Origin: Aureliella helgolandensis
GTDB taxonomy: Bacteria > Planctomycetota > Planctomycetia > Pirellulales > Pirellulaceae
DNA: 64,000 bases
Assembly (NCBI RefSeq): GCF_007752135.1
Contig: NZ_CP036298.1
Span: 3,534,001-3,598,000 of the forward strand
Reading direction: 5' to 3'
In this document: one piece after another, positions 1 through 9,794 of the stretch
How positions within the stretch are numbered: the first letter of the stretch is position 1
Layout of the letters: the number at the start of each line of letters is the position of its first letter
The notes under the pieces: model-generated
The model's database searches: none
What the model saw: only the letters and a program-made list of their open reading frames with translations
What the model was told of the DNA's origin: nothing
Made by a program: the position numbers and the translations under genes

Positions 1-3000
1 GATTCGACAATTCTACTTCCTACAGTGCGTACGACTCATCTCAATATGGAAACGCCGGCTATCTAACCGGAGCAGTTCCTCAGCAGACCGTCGGGCTAAC
101 GGTTGCAGGAGAGCGGTCATTCACCATTTCCGTTGAGGATGGACGCGGTGGTTTCGATACGCAGACATTCGTATCGGAAGTCCTTCCTGAACTGCGCGGT
201 AGCATCGTTGGTCACTTGTTCGAAGATCTCAACGGAGACGGTGATCAAGACGATGGGAGTGAGGATACAGTACCAGCCGAGCCATCGCTGGAAAATTGGC
301 ATCTGTACATCGACACCAACGGCAATGCTTATCCCGATCCGGGCGAGCTACAAACGCTAACGGATGCGGACGGGAACTATCGCTTCGACGATCTATTGCC
401 GGGCGAGTACCCGGTTCGTGTTTCTCCCGTTGCGGCTTACGAAGTGCCAATTGATGCAACCAATGTGACGGCATCGGCCAACACTGAAACGGCGTTTGAC
501 TCGGCCATCGAGCAACTTACGCTCAGCCATGTTCGCGGTCGGCTCGAGACGGCTTCGGGCGACGCGATTGCCTATTGGAAAGCCTTCGCGGACATCGATG
601 GCGATGGTACACGAGGCGAGAACGAACCGCTGGCAACATCGGACCGCAACGGCAACTACGCGCTGACGGGACTCGATGCGGGCAACTACACGATCCGTGC
701 TGATGTGCCGCCGGGGTGGGCGGATGCTGCCGGACGCGATGGACTGACCGTTACGCTAGCCGCCGACGAAGTTCTCTCCGGCAACGATTTTGTACTTCAG
801 CCCACAAACACTTCCGTTACCGGTGGTGTGCATTTCGTCACGACGCCCGGATCGAGCATTGAAGCGCGACAGACTTTCCGTTACGCGTCGGTCGCGATCG
901 GAATCGCTGACGAAGCGATTGTTTATGACTTGTCGTTGGCGCCTGATGGCATGACCATCGATCCAAACAAAGGCCTTGTGGCGTGGCGTCCAACGATCGA
1001 TCAAGTCGGCGAGCACCTCGTGATCCTCCGCGCGACGAACGCATCGGGGTCTATTTCACTGCATGATTTCTATCTCGACGTTACCGCGCCCAATACGCCG
1101 CCCGCGATTGTTGCCCCGTCAAGTGGCATAGGCAGCCTGCCTGTGTTGACATCACTTGCCAATGTCGGTCTCAGCTACGTCTACGACATCATCGCCCAGG
1201 ATGCCGAATCCACTGAGTTGACCTATGCTTTGACGCAATCGCCCGCTGGGGCAACCATCGACCCTGTATCCGGGCGACTCAATTGGTTGCCCGCAGCTAG
1301 CGCCGTCGGTCCACACGATTTTATCGTCGAAGTAACCGACGAAGCCGGCGCAACGACAACTGCTACGTGGACCGTTGACGTACTCGACACGACGCCCACG
1401 GTTCTGCCGCTTCGAATCACGCTGCCGCGTTTGACTGCGACGGTCACGGCCGACTACTTCAGTCGCATTTCCGCGACCGACCAGCTTGGCCGCCCAGTGT
1501 CCTGGGCCATCATCTCCGGGCCGGAAAGTTTGACGTTGGCAGCCGATGGAACGCTCAATTGGAAGCCCGCAGCAAGTCAGCTGGGCGAGCAGACCGTCGA
1601 AGTCACAGCAACCACCGCCGACAACAACACCCAAACGGTTTCGTTGACCATCGAAGTCATTGGTTTTGCATTGAACGCAAGTCCGGACATCGCGTCCGAG
1701 CCGATAACATCCGTCGCGTTGGGGCAAGGCTTCGTTTACGACGTGATGGTTTCCGATGCCGACCACGATATCTTCGCCTTTACGCTGCTGGAAGCTCCCG
1801 TCGGGATGAGCGTTCATCCAACGCTTGGGACCATTCGCTGGACACCTGCCGCCGATCAGCTTGGCGAGTCGGACGTCCTGATTCAGGTGAGCGATCCGTC
1901 GGGAGCGACGGACGAACAAACATTCAAATTGAAAGTCAGTCGCTTCGGCGGACCGCCGCGACTTGTCAGCGTTCCTCTGACAGAAGCGGCTGTCGGAACT
2001 GCGTTTCTGTATTCCGTCGGGGCCGTCGATCGTGAAGGAGATCCGTTGACCTATGCGTTGCTGGCCGCTCCGGAAGGCATGACGATCAGCGAAACAACCG
2101 GCGAGGTGTCTTGGACTCCAACCGTCGATCAGTTGGGCGAACAAGACCTCGTCATTCAGGTCAGCGACGGCATCGGCGGAGCGGTAACGCAAGCCTTCGT
2201 TATCCGTGTTGCTGCCGGGCGAGCCAATTCACCACCGATCATCAGCTCTACCGCTGGTCGCTTCGGATCCGTTGGAACAGCTTATTCGTACACTTTGGCT
2301 GCATCCGATCCTGAGTCGACTGCGATCAACTTTAGCGTTGGGCGAGGCCCGGATGGGTTGACCGTTGACGCCTCAGCGGGAGTTGTCACGTGGACGCCCA
2401 CGGCTGCGCAAGTGGGCCAGCATGTCGTGACACTCATTGCCACCGATGCGGGTGGAGCCAGCGCGGTCGAATCCTACGAGCTGGATATCTTGGCCGCCAA
2501 CACGGTACCGGTCATCAATAGTTCCGCGCCAGCTGAAGTAGCTGCTGGTGCCGAATTCCGCTATGACGTGTTGGCCAGTGATGCTGATTTAGATCAATTG
2601 CTATTCGAGCTTATCGACGCACCCACCGGAGTCACCATCGATCGTTTCGGTCGTGTCCGCTGGCAGACCAAAGTGCCATTGATTGGCTCACACGATTTTA
2701 AAGTGCAGGTCAGCGACCCGCGTGGTGGTCAGATCGTACAAGACTTCACCCTCGATGTGATCGAGGACTCGGTTGCCCCAAAGCTGAGTGCGATTGTATT
2801 TCCCGGTGAAAGCCCTGTCGGCAACAAGCCATGGGGAACTCAGTTCAGAGTATTTGTACGAGCGATCGATAATGTTGCGATCGCCTCGCTGACACTTAAG
2901 GCCAATGGTCAAGATATACCACTGGACGCCGCTGGCACTGCCGAATTTAGATTTGACAAGTGGGGTTTTTCAACCATCACTGCTACGGCAACGGCGATCG

Positions 3001-6000
3001 ACACCAATGGTAACATTACGACGAAGACCAACACATTCGCCTACGACTTTCCTGAAGGTTGGGATGGGCAAGGCGGTGACGAGGTTCCAACGGCGTTGAT
3101 TACCAGTCCCGCCGACTCGGCGGCAGTGACCGGCATGGTATCCATCGTCGGTACAGCTTCGCACGACGACTTCGCCGCGTACAAACTTTCCTATCGCCAC
3201 GTCGATGAGTCGTCTTTCACGGAGTTCTTCGAAAGCATCACTCCGGTCACCAATGGCGAGTTAGGCGTGTGGGACACAAGCCTACTTCTGAACGATGAAT
3301 ACGTGATCCGCTTGCAAGTCGTCACCACGGACGCTGTTGTCAACGTCACTGAACATCATGTCGGCTTGGCAGGCGAATTGAAACTCGGCAACTTCCGCTT
3401 GAGCTTCACCGACATGGTGATCCCTGTGGCCGGTATTCCGCTTGAGATCACTCGTATCTACGACACGTTGCAAGCAGATCGTGAAGGTGATTTCGGCTAC
3501 GGCTGGAGACTCGAATACCGCAACACGGACTTGCGAGTCGGTCTACCCAAGAGCGGACTAGAAGACATCGGTATCTACAGCGCCCTGCGCGCTGGCGTCA
3601 AAGTCTACTTGAACGTGCCTGGCCAGGGCCGCCAAGGCTTCACGTTCAATCCGGACATCCGGGTGCTACCCGGCTGGGGCGGCAACAATTTGGTCCTAGC
3701 ACGCCCCAGGTTCACCCCTGATCCTGGCGTCACCAGCACGCTTTCCACCGGCGTGAGCCAATATCTACACGTCAACGAGCAAGGCGAACTCTACGCCCCT
3801 GGCGGCATCCCCTACAACCCAGCATCTCCAGATTTCGGAGGTGCCTATGTACTGACGACCCGCGACGGAATTGCGTATCGCGTTGATGGAGCGAGTGGGA
3901 AACTGAATTCCGCCACTGACAGAAATGGCAATAGGATCGTTTTCAGTGACAACGAAATTCTTGGTGATGGATTAGGTGTCAACGTAAGAATTGAGCGTGA
4001 CAGTCGTGGCAGGATCACCAAGATCACGAATCAAGATGATTCTACCCTTCAATATGGCTATGCTGAGGGCAATTTGGTTTCGGCAACAGATGCCAATGGA
4101 AACGTTGTCAAGTTTACTTACAACAACGTGGTAGAGCACTACCTCGAAGAAATTGTGGACCCCTTGGACAGGCCAATTACTCGATTGTCGTATGACCAAA
4201 ACGGTCGAGTAGAACGGATTATTGATGTCAACGGCAACGCAACGACTATCTTGGTGGATCCGGGCAATGCTACCCAGGTCGTAACGGATGCGTTGGGCCA
4301 AACGGAATTTTTCGAGTACAACGAGTTTGGTAGTGTTCAAAGCTACGTGGACGGTATTGGGAACGTAACGAGTTACCAGTACGACTCCGGCGGCAGATTG
4401 GTTGAAACGACTGACGCACTCGGAAATTCCAGTCGGATTGAGAGAGAGGTTTCCGGTCGACCGATTTCGATAATGCTTCCGAATGGCGCGATGACAGTCT
4501 ATCAATACGACCATTCTGGAAATCGCACCTCCATTGTCGATCCTCTTGGCAATCGCACGGAAATGCAATACGACGACCGAGGGAATCTAACGTCGATCGC
4601 TCAAGAAGATAGAACGCATAGCTTTGCTTACGACAATCGAGGTCGTCTCACGGTTGAAACCGACGCAAGAGGATTTGTGGTTGTTCGGGGATATGATGTT
4701 GCAGGGAACGTGGTTGCCCAGACAAACCCTGAAGGGCTCGTCAGCAATATGGTGTATAACTCGCTCGGCCGCGTCACTGCGACTAGCAGTGAAGTGACGC
4801 TCGGTGGACAACAAGTTTCCCTCCAAGAAAGCAATGTGTTTGATCGAAATGGGAATCGTATCTTCGCAACCGATGTCTTTGGTGCTAAGACCACATTCGA
4901 ATACACTGCGAGCAATCAAGTCTCTGCTATCTTGAATGCGGATGGCAATAGATTTGAGTTAAGTGGTTTTGATAATTCGGTGCCTGAGCTGGCGACCACT
5001 CCAACAGGTGAGACCGTTTCGACCACGTTTGATGCAATTGGGCAAGCGGTCAGTATGCAAAACACGGTCGGAGGCGCAGAAAGCTATCGGTATGACGCAA
5101 GCGGGAATCTTGTGGAGCGGATCCTACCTCCCGCCGTCGATGGTGGCGGTTCAGAGGTGCAGAGATTTCAATACGATGCAGTCGGGAATCTGATAGCGAT
5201 TGCAGATAGTAGTGGGGGCACTCGCTATGAATACGATACCGTTGGGAATCGTACTTCTCAAATTGATGCTGCAGGCAATCGAACTGCGTTTCGGTATGAC
5301 CTTGTAGGTCGAATTTCCGAAGTTGTTGACGCCGGTGGCGGGACTGCTCAGATTAATCGGAATGCGTTTGGCGAAATAGAAAGTGTGGTGTACCCAGATG
5401 GGGGTGATGTGCAATCTCAGTATGATAAGGGTGGTAATTTAGTTCAGTCGATAGACGCCACGGGCAATGTGCACCGTTTTGAGTACGACGGCGAATCGCG
5501 TCTCGTACGGACGATCGGTCCCGATGGCGCGATTAACGAATATGACTACAACGCTTTAGGAGGTTTGGTGCGGCATACCAATCCACTGGGCGAATCGACA
5601 CTATTCGAGCGTGATGGTGCGGGACGAATCCTCCAGCTGACTATGCCAACTGGCGAGACCAGCGAGTTCCGCTACACCATCGGCGGGCAGCTCGAGTCAC
5701 GTACGGATTTCGAGGGAATAACCACCTCTTACTCCTACGATCTGGCTGGCAATCTGGATAGGATTCAATCTTCTAACGGTGATAGCTATGCTTACCAGGT
5801 ATCTGCTGAGGAGAACACGATTGTAGTGGAACACCCCGGCGGGTCGGAGACATACAGATACGACGACCGAAATCGGCTTGTCAGTCATACGAATGCGAAT
5901 GGGCACGTTGTCAATTACATCTACGACCAAGCGAGTCGAGTCACACGACTTGTAACCGAAACTGGTTTTATTCAATACGAATATAATCTGGATTCCTCGA

Positions 6001-7721
6001 TCGCGTCGGTGAGTGATGGGACGACGACCGTTTCGCTTGACTACGACACGAGGGGCAACCTAATTGCTAAAAAGTTTTCAAGCGGCACCAGCGAGTACAA
6101 CACATACGATACTAGAAACCGATTGCTAACAAGAAGTGTTGTTAACGGGGAAGGACTTGAAGTCATCAGGCTTTCCCACGAGTACGATAGTTTCGGAAAT
6201 GTGCTCGTGCGAGAGACTCTCATCGATGGAGAGGCAGCTACGGAAACGTTCGAGTATGACGAAAACGTTTTCCTCATCCGTTGGCAGAGAATAGACAGTG
6301 ATGGCGTTGAGGGAATTTCTTGGGAGTATGATGACGCGGGGAATCGAGTACGTGAAGTGCGGTCGGATGGTGAGATTGTCGAGTACACCTATGACGAAAG
6401 CAACCGACTCGTAGAGCGGCAGGGAGCACACGTCGACAGCTATACGTATAACGAGAACGGTTCGCTTATCCAAACCGAGCGTGACGCACAGCAGTACGAA
6501 ACCTTTGAATGGAATCCGCTAGGGCAGCTCCTCCTTTACGAACGCCTCGAGCCCGGAAATCAGACCACTATTCAATACGAGTATGACCACGTAGGGAATC
6601 GTATCGCGACGACGGTCGATGGCGAACGTTCGGAGCACGTTCATGCATTAGGTGCGGATCTTCCGGTGCTACTTGAGACGCGCGATGCGAATAGCGGTAG
6701 GCATACGACCTATGTCGATGCCGGTGGATTGTTGTGGCAGTCTGACGATCAAGGAGCGACGAATTTCTACCATACAGACCTCGTCGACAGCGTAATCGGT
6801 CTTACAGACCTCTCAGGTCAGGTGGTCAACCTGTATTCCTATGATCCCTATGGGAACGAATTGGATGCGACCGTGACGCAGCCAAACCCGTTCACCTTCG
6901 CCGGTGGCTATCAAGATATCCCTGACGGACCGATCCAGATGAGGGCGAGGCACTACGACCGCAAGACTGGTCGTTTCGTGAGCGTCGACCCCAATAACGG
7001 TACAATTGAAGATCCGTTTTCGTTGCACAGATACATTTACGGACGCAACAATCCGGTTGCATTCTCCGATCCGAGCGGTAGGACAACATCATTTACCGAA
7101 GTTGCAGTTGCGAGCGGAATTATTGGCGGTCTGGCGGCAATTGGAACCGGAGTTGCTGGTTATGTAACTTCCCGGTATTTCGACACGGTCGATTGGAGCG
7201 GGACGAGCTTTGCGGGGACTTTTGACCCGAAGGCGTCTGACATTGCGCCGGGGACAGGACCGATTGGTACGTCAGTGGGTTTACAGTTAAACGTTATGCA
7301 CACCGAAAACGGACCGAACCCGAATGGTGACAATACGTACGACACTTATGTGCGAGCTGCATCCGGAACAATTATTGCGGGTATTAGTGCTGGTCCCAAT
7401 TTTTCCTGGCCAGCTAGTTTTACAATTGGCGGATTTGAGGTTTCAGTTGCAAGGTTCTTTGCAACACCGTCCTTTCCATCGTTAGCGCTCGCGGGGCCTT
7501 ACCTATTAGTTGGTCAGACGACGACAGTTTTGGGAGCGGGTTACACGTTAGGATCAACTTTGATCATGGGGTTCGGGATCGGCAATGCAGATGGCTGGTC
7601 TGATGACCTAATAGCGAGCATGTGGTCTCCTGTCGTGCCAACCGGAGGATTCCAGATTTCGATAACTGGAGGAGTTTCCATTCCGCTATACGACAGCAAT
7701 TTAGATGGGGAGGCGGACTAA
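1..7721 (+). CDS. Giant secreted RHS/YD-repeat protein with Ig-like domains (5' partial)
   Basis: The frame (codons from position 3) is open from the window edge, so the N-terminus and any signal peptide are missing. In order the protein shows: the end of one Ig-like domain; two SdrD_B-like segments (about 215-800) with Asp/Asn/Gly-rich turns such as DLNGDGDQDDG and DIDGDGTRGENEP; about seven cadherin/He_PIG-like repeats (about 815-2760), each with a YxxxVxAxDxExDxLxY start, a GMTIDPxxGxxxWxP middle and a FxxxVxDxxG end; two other Ig-like domains; many YD repeats (about 3850-6700; YDxxGNxxxxxD); an RHS-associated core (about 6835-7080, ending near RYIYGRNNPVAFSDPSG); and a Gly-rich C-terminal tip of about 210 residues. 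RHS proteins are usually surface or secreted shells around a variable C-terminal effector. I cannot assign the tip. No obvious immunity gene follows. From about 3850 the DNA looks more AT-rich than the upstream half. Confidence 0.9.
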   Translation, partial: FDNSTSYSAYDSSQYGNAGYLTGAVPQQTVGLTVAGERSFTISVEDGRGGFDTQTFVSEVLPELRGSIVGHLFEDLNGDGDQDDGSEDTVPAEPSLENWHLYIDTNGNAYPDPGELQTLTDADGNYRFDDLLPGEYPVRVSPVAAYEVPIDATNVTASANTETAFDSAIEQLTLSHVRGRLETASGDAIAYWKAFADIDGDGTRGENEPLATSDRNGNYALTGLDAGNYTIRADVPPGWADAAGRDGLTVTLAADEVLSGNDFVLQPTNTSVTGGVHFVTTPGSSIEARQTFRYASVAIGIADEAIVYDLSLAPDGMTIDPNKGLVAWRPTIDQVGEHLVILRATNASGSISLHDFYLDVTAPNTPPAIVAPSSGIGSLPVLTSLANVGLSYVYDIIAQDAESTELTYALTQSPAGATIDPVSGRLNWLPAASAVGPHDFIVEVTDEAGATTTATWTVDVLDTTPTVLPLRITLPRLTATVTADYFSRISATDQLGRPVSWAIISGPESLTLAADGTLNWKPAASQLGEQTVEVTATTADNNTQTVSLTIEVIGFALNASPDIASEPITSVALGQGFVYDVMVSDADHDIFAFTLLEAPVGMSVHPTLGTIRWTPAADQLGESDVLIQVSDPSGATDEQTFKLKVSRFGGPPRLVSVPLTEAAVGTAFLYSVGAVDREGDPLTYALLAAPEGMTISETTGEVSWTPTVDQLGEQDLVIQVSDGIGGAVTQAFVIRVAAGRANSPPIISSTAGRFGSVGTAYSYTLAASDPESTAINFSVGRGPDGLTVDASAGVVTWTPTAAQVGQHVVTLIATDAGGASAVESYELDILAANTVPVINSSAPAEVAAGAEFRYDVLASDADLDQLLFELIDAPTGVTIDRFGRVRWQTKVPLIGSHDFKVQVSDPRGGQIVQDFTLDVIEDSVAPKLSAIVFPGESPVGNKPWGTQFRVFVRAIDNVAIASLTLKANGQDIPLDAAGTAEFRFDKWGFSTITATATAIDTNGNITTKTNTFAYDFPEGWDGQGGDEVPTALITSPADSAAVTGMVSIVGTASHDDFAAYKLSYRHVDESSFTEFFESITPVTNGELGVWDTSLLLNDEYVIRLQVVTTDAVVNVTEHHVGLAGELKLGNFRLSFTDMVIPVAGIPLEITRIYDTLQADREGDFGYGWRLEYRNTDLRVGLPKSGLEDIGIYSALRAGVKVYLNVPGQGRQGFTFNPDIRVLPGWGGNNLVLARPRFTPDPGVTSTLSTGVSQYLHVNEQGELYAPGGIPYNPASPDFGGAYVLTTRDGIAYRVDGASGKLNSATDRNGNRIVFSDNEILGDGLGVNVRIERDSRGRITKITNQDDSTLQYGYAEGNLVSATDANGNVVKFTYNNVVEHYLEEIVDPLDRPITRLSYDQNGRVERIIDVNGNATTILVDPGNATQVVTDALGQTEFFEYNEFGSVQSYVDGIGNVTSYQYDSGGRLVETTDALGNSSRIEREVSGRPISIMLPNGAMTVYQYDHSGNRTSIVDPLGNRTEMQYDDRGNLTSIAQEDRTHSFAYDNRGRLTVETDARGFVVVRGYDVAGNVVAQTNPEGLVSNMVYNSLGRVTATSSEVTLGGQQVSLQESNVFDRNGNRIFATDVFGAKTTFEYTASNQVSAILNADGNRFELSGFDNSVPELATTPTGETVSTTFDAIGQAVSMQNTVGGAESYRYDASGNLVERILPPAVDGGGSEVQRFQYDAVGNLIAIADSSGGTRYEYDTVGNRTSQIDAAGNRTAFRYDLVGRISEVVDAGGGTAQINRNAFGEIESVVYPDGGDVQSQYDKGGNLVQSIDATGNVHRFEYDGESRLVRTIGPDGAINEYDYNALGGLVRHTNPLGESTLFERDGAGRILQLTMPTGETSEFRYTIGGQLESRTDFEGITTSYSYDLAGNLDRIQSSNGDSYAYQVSAEENTIVVEHPGGSETYRYDDRNRLVSHTNANGHVVNYIYDQASRVTRLVTETGFIQYEYNLDSSIASVSDGTTTVSLDYDTRGNLIAKKFSSGTSEYNTYDTRNRLLTRSVVNGEGLEVIRLSHEYDSFGNVLVRETLIDGEAATETFEYDENVFLIRWQRIDSDGVEGISWEYDDAGNRVREVRSDGEIVEYTYDESNRLVERQGAHVDSYTYNENGSLIQTERDAQQYETFEWNPLGQLLLYERLEPGNQTTIQYEYDHVGNRIATTVDGERSEHVHALGADLPVLLETRDANSGRHTTYVDAGGLLWQSDDQGATNFYHTDLVDSVIGLTDLSGQVVNLYSYDPYGNELDATVTQPNPFTFAGGYQDIPDGPIQMRARHYDRKTGRFVSVDPNNGTIEDPFSLHRYIYGRNNPVAFSDPSGRTTSFTEVAVASGIIGGLAAIGTGVAGYVTSRYFDTVDWSGTSFAGTFDPKASDIAPGTGPIGTSVGLQLNVMHTENGPNPNGDNTYDTYVRAASGTIIAGISAGPNFSWPASFTIGGFEVSVARFFATPSFPSLALAGPYLLVGQTTTVLGAGYTLGSTLIMGFGIGNADGWSDDLIASMWSPVVPTGGFQISITGGVSIPLYDSNLDGEAD

Positions 7722-7889
7722 GTATTACCAATTGAATTGCGGTCGTATTTTGAGTCGAATTAGGACTGTAGAGATTTGGGGGTGTTCCAGGGGCTTTCGC
7801 CGAATTCTTGAGGATTTTGGAGAGCTTGGTTGTCGGCTGTTTATCGTATTGCTGGTGGCGACCCACAGCATAGGTACTGGAAGTAGAGC

Positions 7890-8453
7890 ATGAACAGATG
7901 GATTGCCCTGTTTCGAGGCATCAATGTTGGCGGTAAGAATGTTTTGCCGATGAAAAAGCTGGCCACTGATCTTGCTGAGCTAAAACGTCACAATATCAGG
8001 ACTTACATCCCAAGCGGAAACGTTGTCTTCGACTCGAAAGCAAAGAACGCCTCATCGCTCGCAAAATCAATCCGCAGTCACGTTGAAGTGAAACACGGTT
8101 TCGCGCCCCAAGACTTCATTCTTGGAGTGGAGGACTTGCAACAGGCGATCGACGAGAACCCTTTTCCCATAGCGACTTCCGATGCCAAGTCGCTTCTCCT
8201 TTTCTTTCTCGAACGCTCCCCGACGAACGTGAGCGTAGAGGCTCTTGATGCAGACAAAACTTCAACTGAGAATTTTCGAATGTCGGACGGCGTCTTCTAT
8301 CTGCACCCACTGGACGGAATTGAACGATCCAAGTTGGCATCCGCGGTGGAAAAGCATCTCGGTGTCGCAACCACGACTCGCAACTATCGCACGGTGCAAA
8401 AAACTCTTGGCGTTGGCATTGGAATGAACAGAATCGTTGAAACGAACGCATAG
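7890..8453 (+). CDS. DUF1697 domain protein
   Basis: The 187-residue product matches DUF1697 proteins over its whole length: it opens with WIALFRGINVGGKNVLPM, followed by IRTYIPSGNVVFDS and, near the C-terminus, RNYRTVQKTL, in the usual order and at the usual family size. No biochemical role is established for the family. It is probably cytoplasmic, with no signal peptide or membrane segment. It stands 168 bp downstream of the RHS gene and 57 bp upstream of the PanB-like gene on the same strand. There is no sign that it acts as an immunity partner of the RHS protein, although its position would allow that idea. The ATG has only a weak SD (GGAAGTAGAGC). Confidence 0.8.
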   Translation: MNRWIALFRGINVGGKNVLPMKKLATDLAELKRHNIRTYIPSGNVVFDSKAKNASSLAKSIRSHVEVKHGFAPQDFILGVEDLQQAIDENPFPIATSDAKSLLLFFLERSPTNVSVEALDADKTSTENFRMSDGVFYLHPLDGIERSKLASAVEKHLGVATTTRNYRTVQKTLGVGIGMNRIVETNA

Positions 8454-8464
8454 GATCTAACGTT

Positions 8465-8502
8465 TGAGGCACAAGTGCCTCATGGTGAAAATTCCCTCAA
8501 AC
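8465..8502 (+). promoter_or_regulatory. Nested inverted repeats before the PanB-like gene
   Basis: An 18-nt perfect palindrome (TGAGGCAC-AA-GTGCCTCA, 8465-8482) overlaps a second possible stem, GTTTGAGG (8462-8469) with CCTCAAAC (8495-8502). Only one of the two can form at a time. They sit between the DUF1697 stop and the likely ATG (8511) of the next gene. No T-run follows either stem, so a simple terminator is unlikely. An attenuator-like or protein-binding role is inference. Confidence 0.3.
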
Positions 8503-8510
8503 TGAAAAAC

Positions 8511-9425
8511 ATGCCCATGAATCCTGACGGAACCCTACCGAATGCACTGCCTCCCAGAGATGCGTACCAACGGGGATTGCACCGGACCATGACCCTTGGT
8601 GGCCAATATGCAACTCGCAATTACACCATAAAACACCTTCAAGAACTGAAAGGGAAAACCGTTCTCACCGAGACCATGCCTTTTACGACAAGCGAGGCAG
8701 CGGCGGCCCAAGAGGCTGGAATCGATACGCTCAAAGTTAAGTTTGATCCAAGCAGTCCGGCCAGTGCCATTGCGATCCGAAACGCAGCGTCTAATACTTT
8801 CATGACATTCTGCATCGGGCTGACAAAGGTTGCGACGGTGGAGGAGGCGGTCCGTGCTGGCTTTGACGCGATGGAAGCCGGAGCTGATGGAATCATGTGC
8901 CAATGGGGACCAGAATTCATTCGGGCTGTTTCGAGCGTTGGAATTCCCGTGCAAGCTCACGCTGGTTTGGTGCCGCGGTTGAGCACTTGGACTGGCGGAC
9001 TCAAGGCTGTCGGAAAAACAATTGAAGAGGCAATCTGGATATTCAAACAAATTCAGTCATTCGAGAAAGCAGGAGCTTGGGCCGTCGAAGTCGAAGTTGT
9101 ACCGGCCGAGCTACTGAAGCAACTTTCCTGTCGCACCGCTCTGGTGACGTCGTCGATTGGTGCGGGCAGTGGCGGCGACATTCAATTCATGTTTGCCGAA
9201 GATATCTTGGGCAATCATGCACCTCCCTATCCACGGCACACAAAACAATATCGAAACCTCTTCAAAATGGAGCAGGCAATGCAAGTAGAGCGAATCGAAG
9301 GCTTTCGAGACTACATCAGCGACGTCCAGGGGGGCAGATTTCCAGGGCCTGAGCATATCGTCAAAGCTCCTGAAGGACTCATCGAACAGTTTCTTGACGC
9401 CGTCGATGGGAACCCGCGCCAGTAA
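8511..9425 (+). CDS. PanB-family-like (ketopantoate hydroxymethyltransferase fold) protein
   Basis: The C-terminal half resembles ketopantoate hydroxymethyltransferase (PanB): GIPVQAHAGLVP parallels the PanB GIPVxGHxGLxPQ segment, then comes FEKAGAWAVEVEVVPAELL, which keeps the PanB-type glutamate, and SIGAGSGGDIQFMFAEDILG parallels IGIGAG-DGQ-LVxxDxLG. The N-terminal half is divergent: the metal-binding LVGDS motif is not seen, and KVKFDPSS stands in its place. PanB transfers a hydroxymethyl group from methylene-tetrahydrofolate to 2-oxoisovalerate in pantothenate synthesis. Because a metal-site motif is missing, this may be a paralogue with a different substrate, so no symbol is given. A GTG at 8475 would give 12 more residues but lies inside the palindrome; ATG 8511 is preferred. 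No good SD is visible. Confidence 0.6.
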   Translation: MPMNPDGTLPNALPPRDAYQRGLHRTMTLGGQYATRNYTIKHLQELKGKTVLTETMPFTTSEAAAAQEAGIDTLKVKFDPSSPASAIAIRNAASNTFMTFCIGLTKVATVEEAVRAGFDAMEAGADGIMCQWGPEFIRAVSSVGIPVQAHAGLVPRLSTWTGGLKAVGKTIEEAIWIFKQIQSFEKAGAWAVEVEVVPAELLKQLSCRTALVTSSIGAGSGGDIQFMFAEDILGNHAPPYPRHTKQYRNLFKMEQAMQVERIEGFRDYISDVQGGRFPGPEHIVKAPEGLIEQFLDAVDGNPRQ

Positions 9426-9794
9426 ATGGCGCTACCAACAAGGGCGCCGAGTTTCAGTTTTTTTCGAGTTAGAGATGGCATCGCCTAAAACCGTTCTATA
9501 CATTTATACGGAGTGGACAGGAGACGCCGAAAAGCGTCAAACTCCTCGGCCACTGGCTCCGAAGATATTGGCCCCGAAGGGATTCAGCTAAGGATAAGTA
9601 ACAGGACTTGAGCCACGATTGCGGGGTGCGAGGAGTGCCATGCGGAGATACTTGTATCGCTCAAACCGCTGGTAGCCGTGCAAGAAAGCTACGACGAGTC
9701 GCAGCACTCCATAGCATCGGGGCGTGCCATCGGCCTTTCACCTCCTCGTGCTACCAATGCGGCTGGCGCCAATCGGCGATTGGGAGGGGACATT
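9426..9794. other. Gene-free stretch, 369 bp
   Basis: I found no credible gene, RNA or repeat here. The short ORFs lack family motifs. The right end carries GGGAGGGGA just before an ATG at 9795, which belongs to the decayed gene that follows. Confidence 0.5.

Noticed and set aside
1152-2192. 346-codon minus-strand ORF inside the RHS gene
   Set aside because: It lies opposite the Ig-like repeats; composition is Arg/Gly/Cys-rich with no motif, a repeat-driven shadow.
7722-8453. DUF1697 gene as an immunity partner of the RHS tip
   Set aside because: The family is widespread away from toxin loci and shows no relation to the tip; position alone is not evidence.
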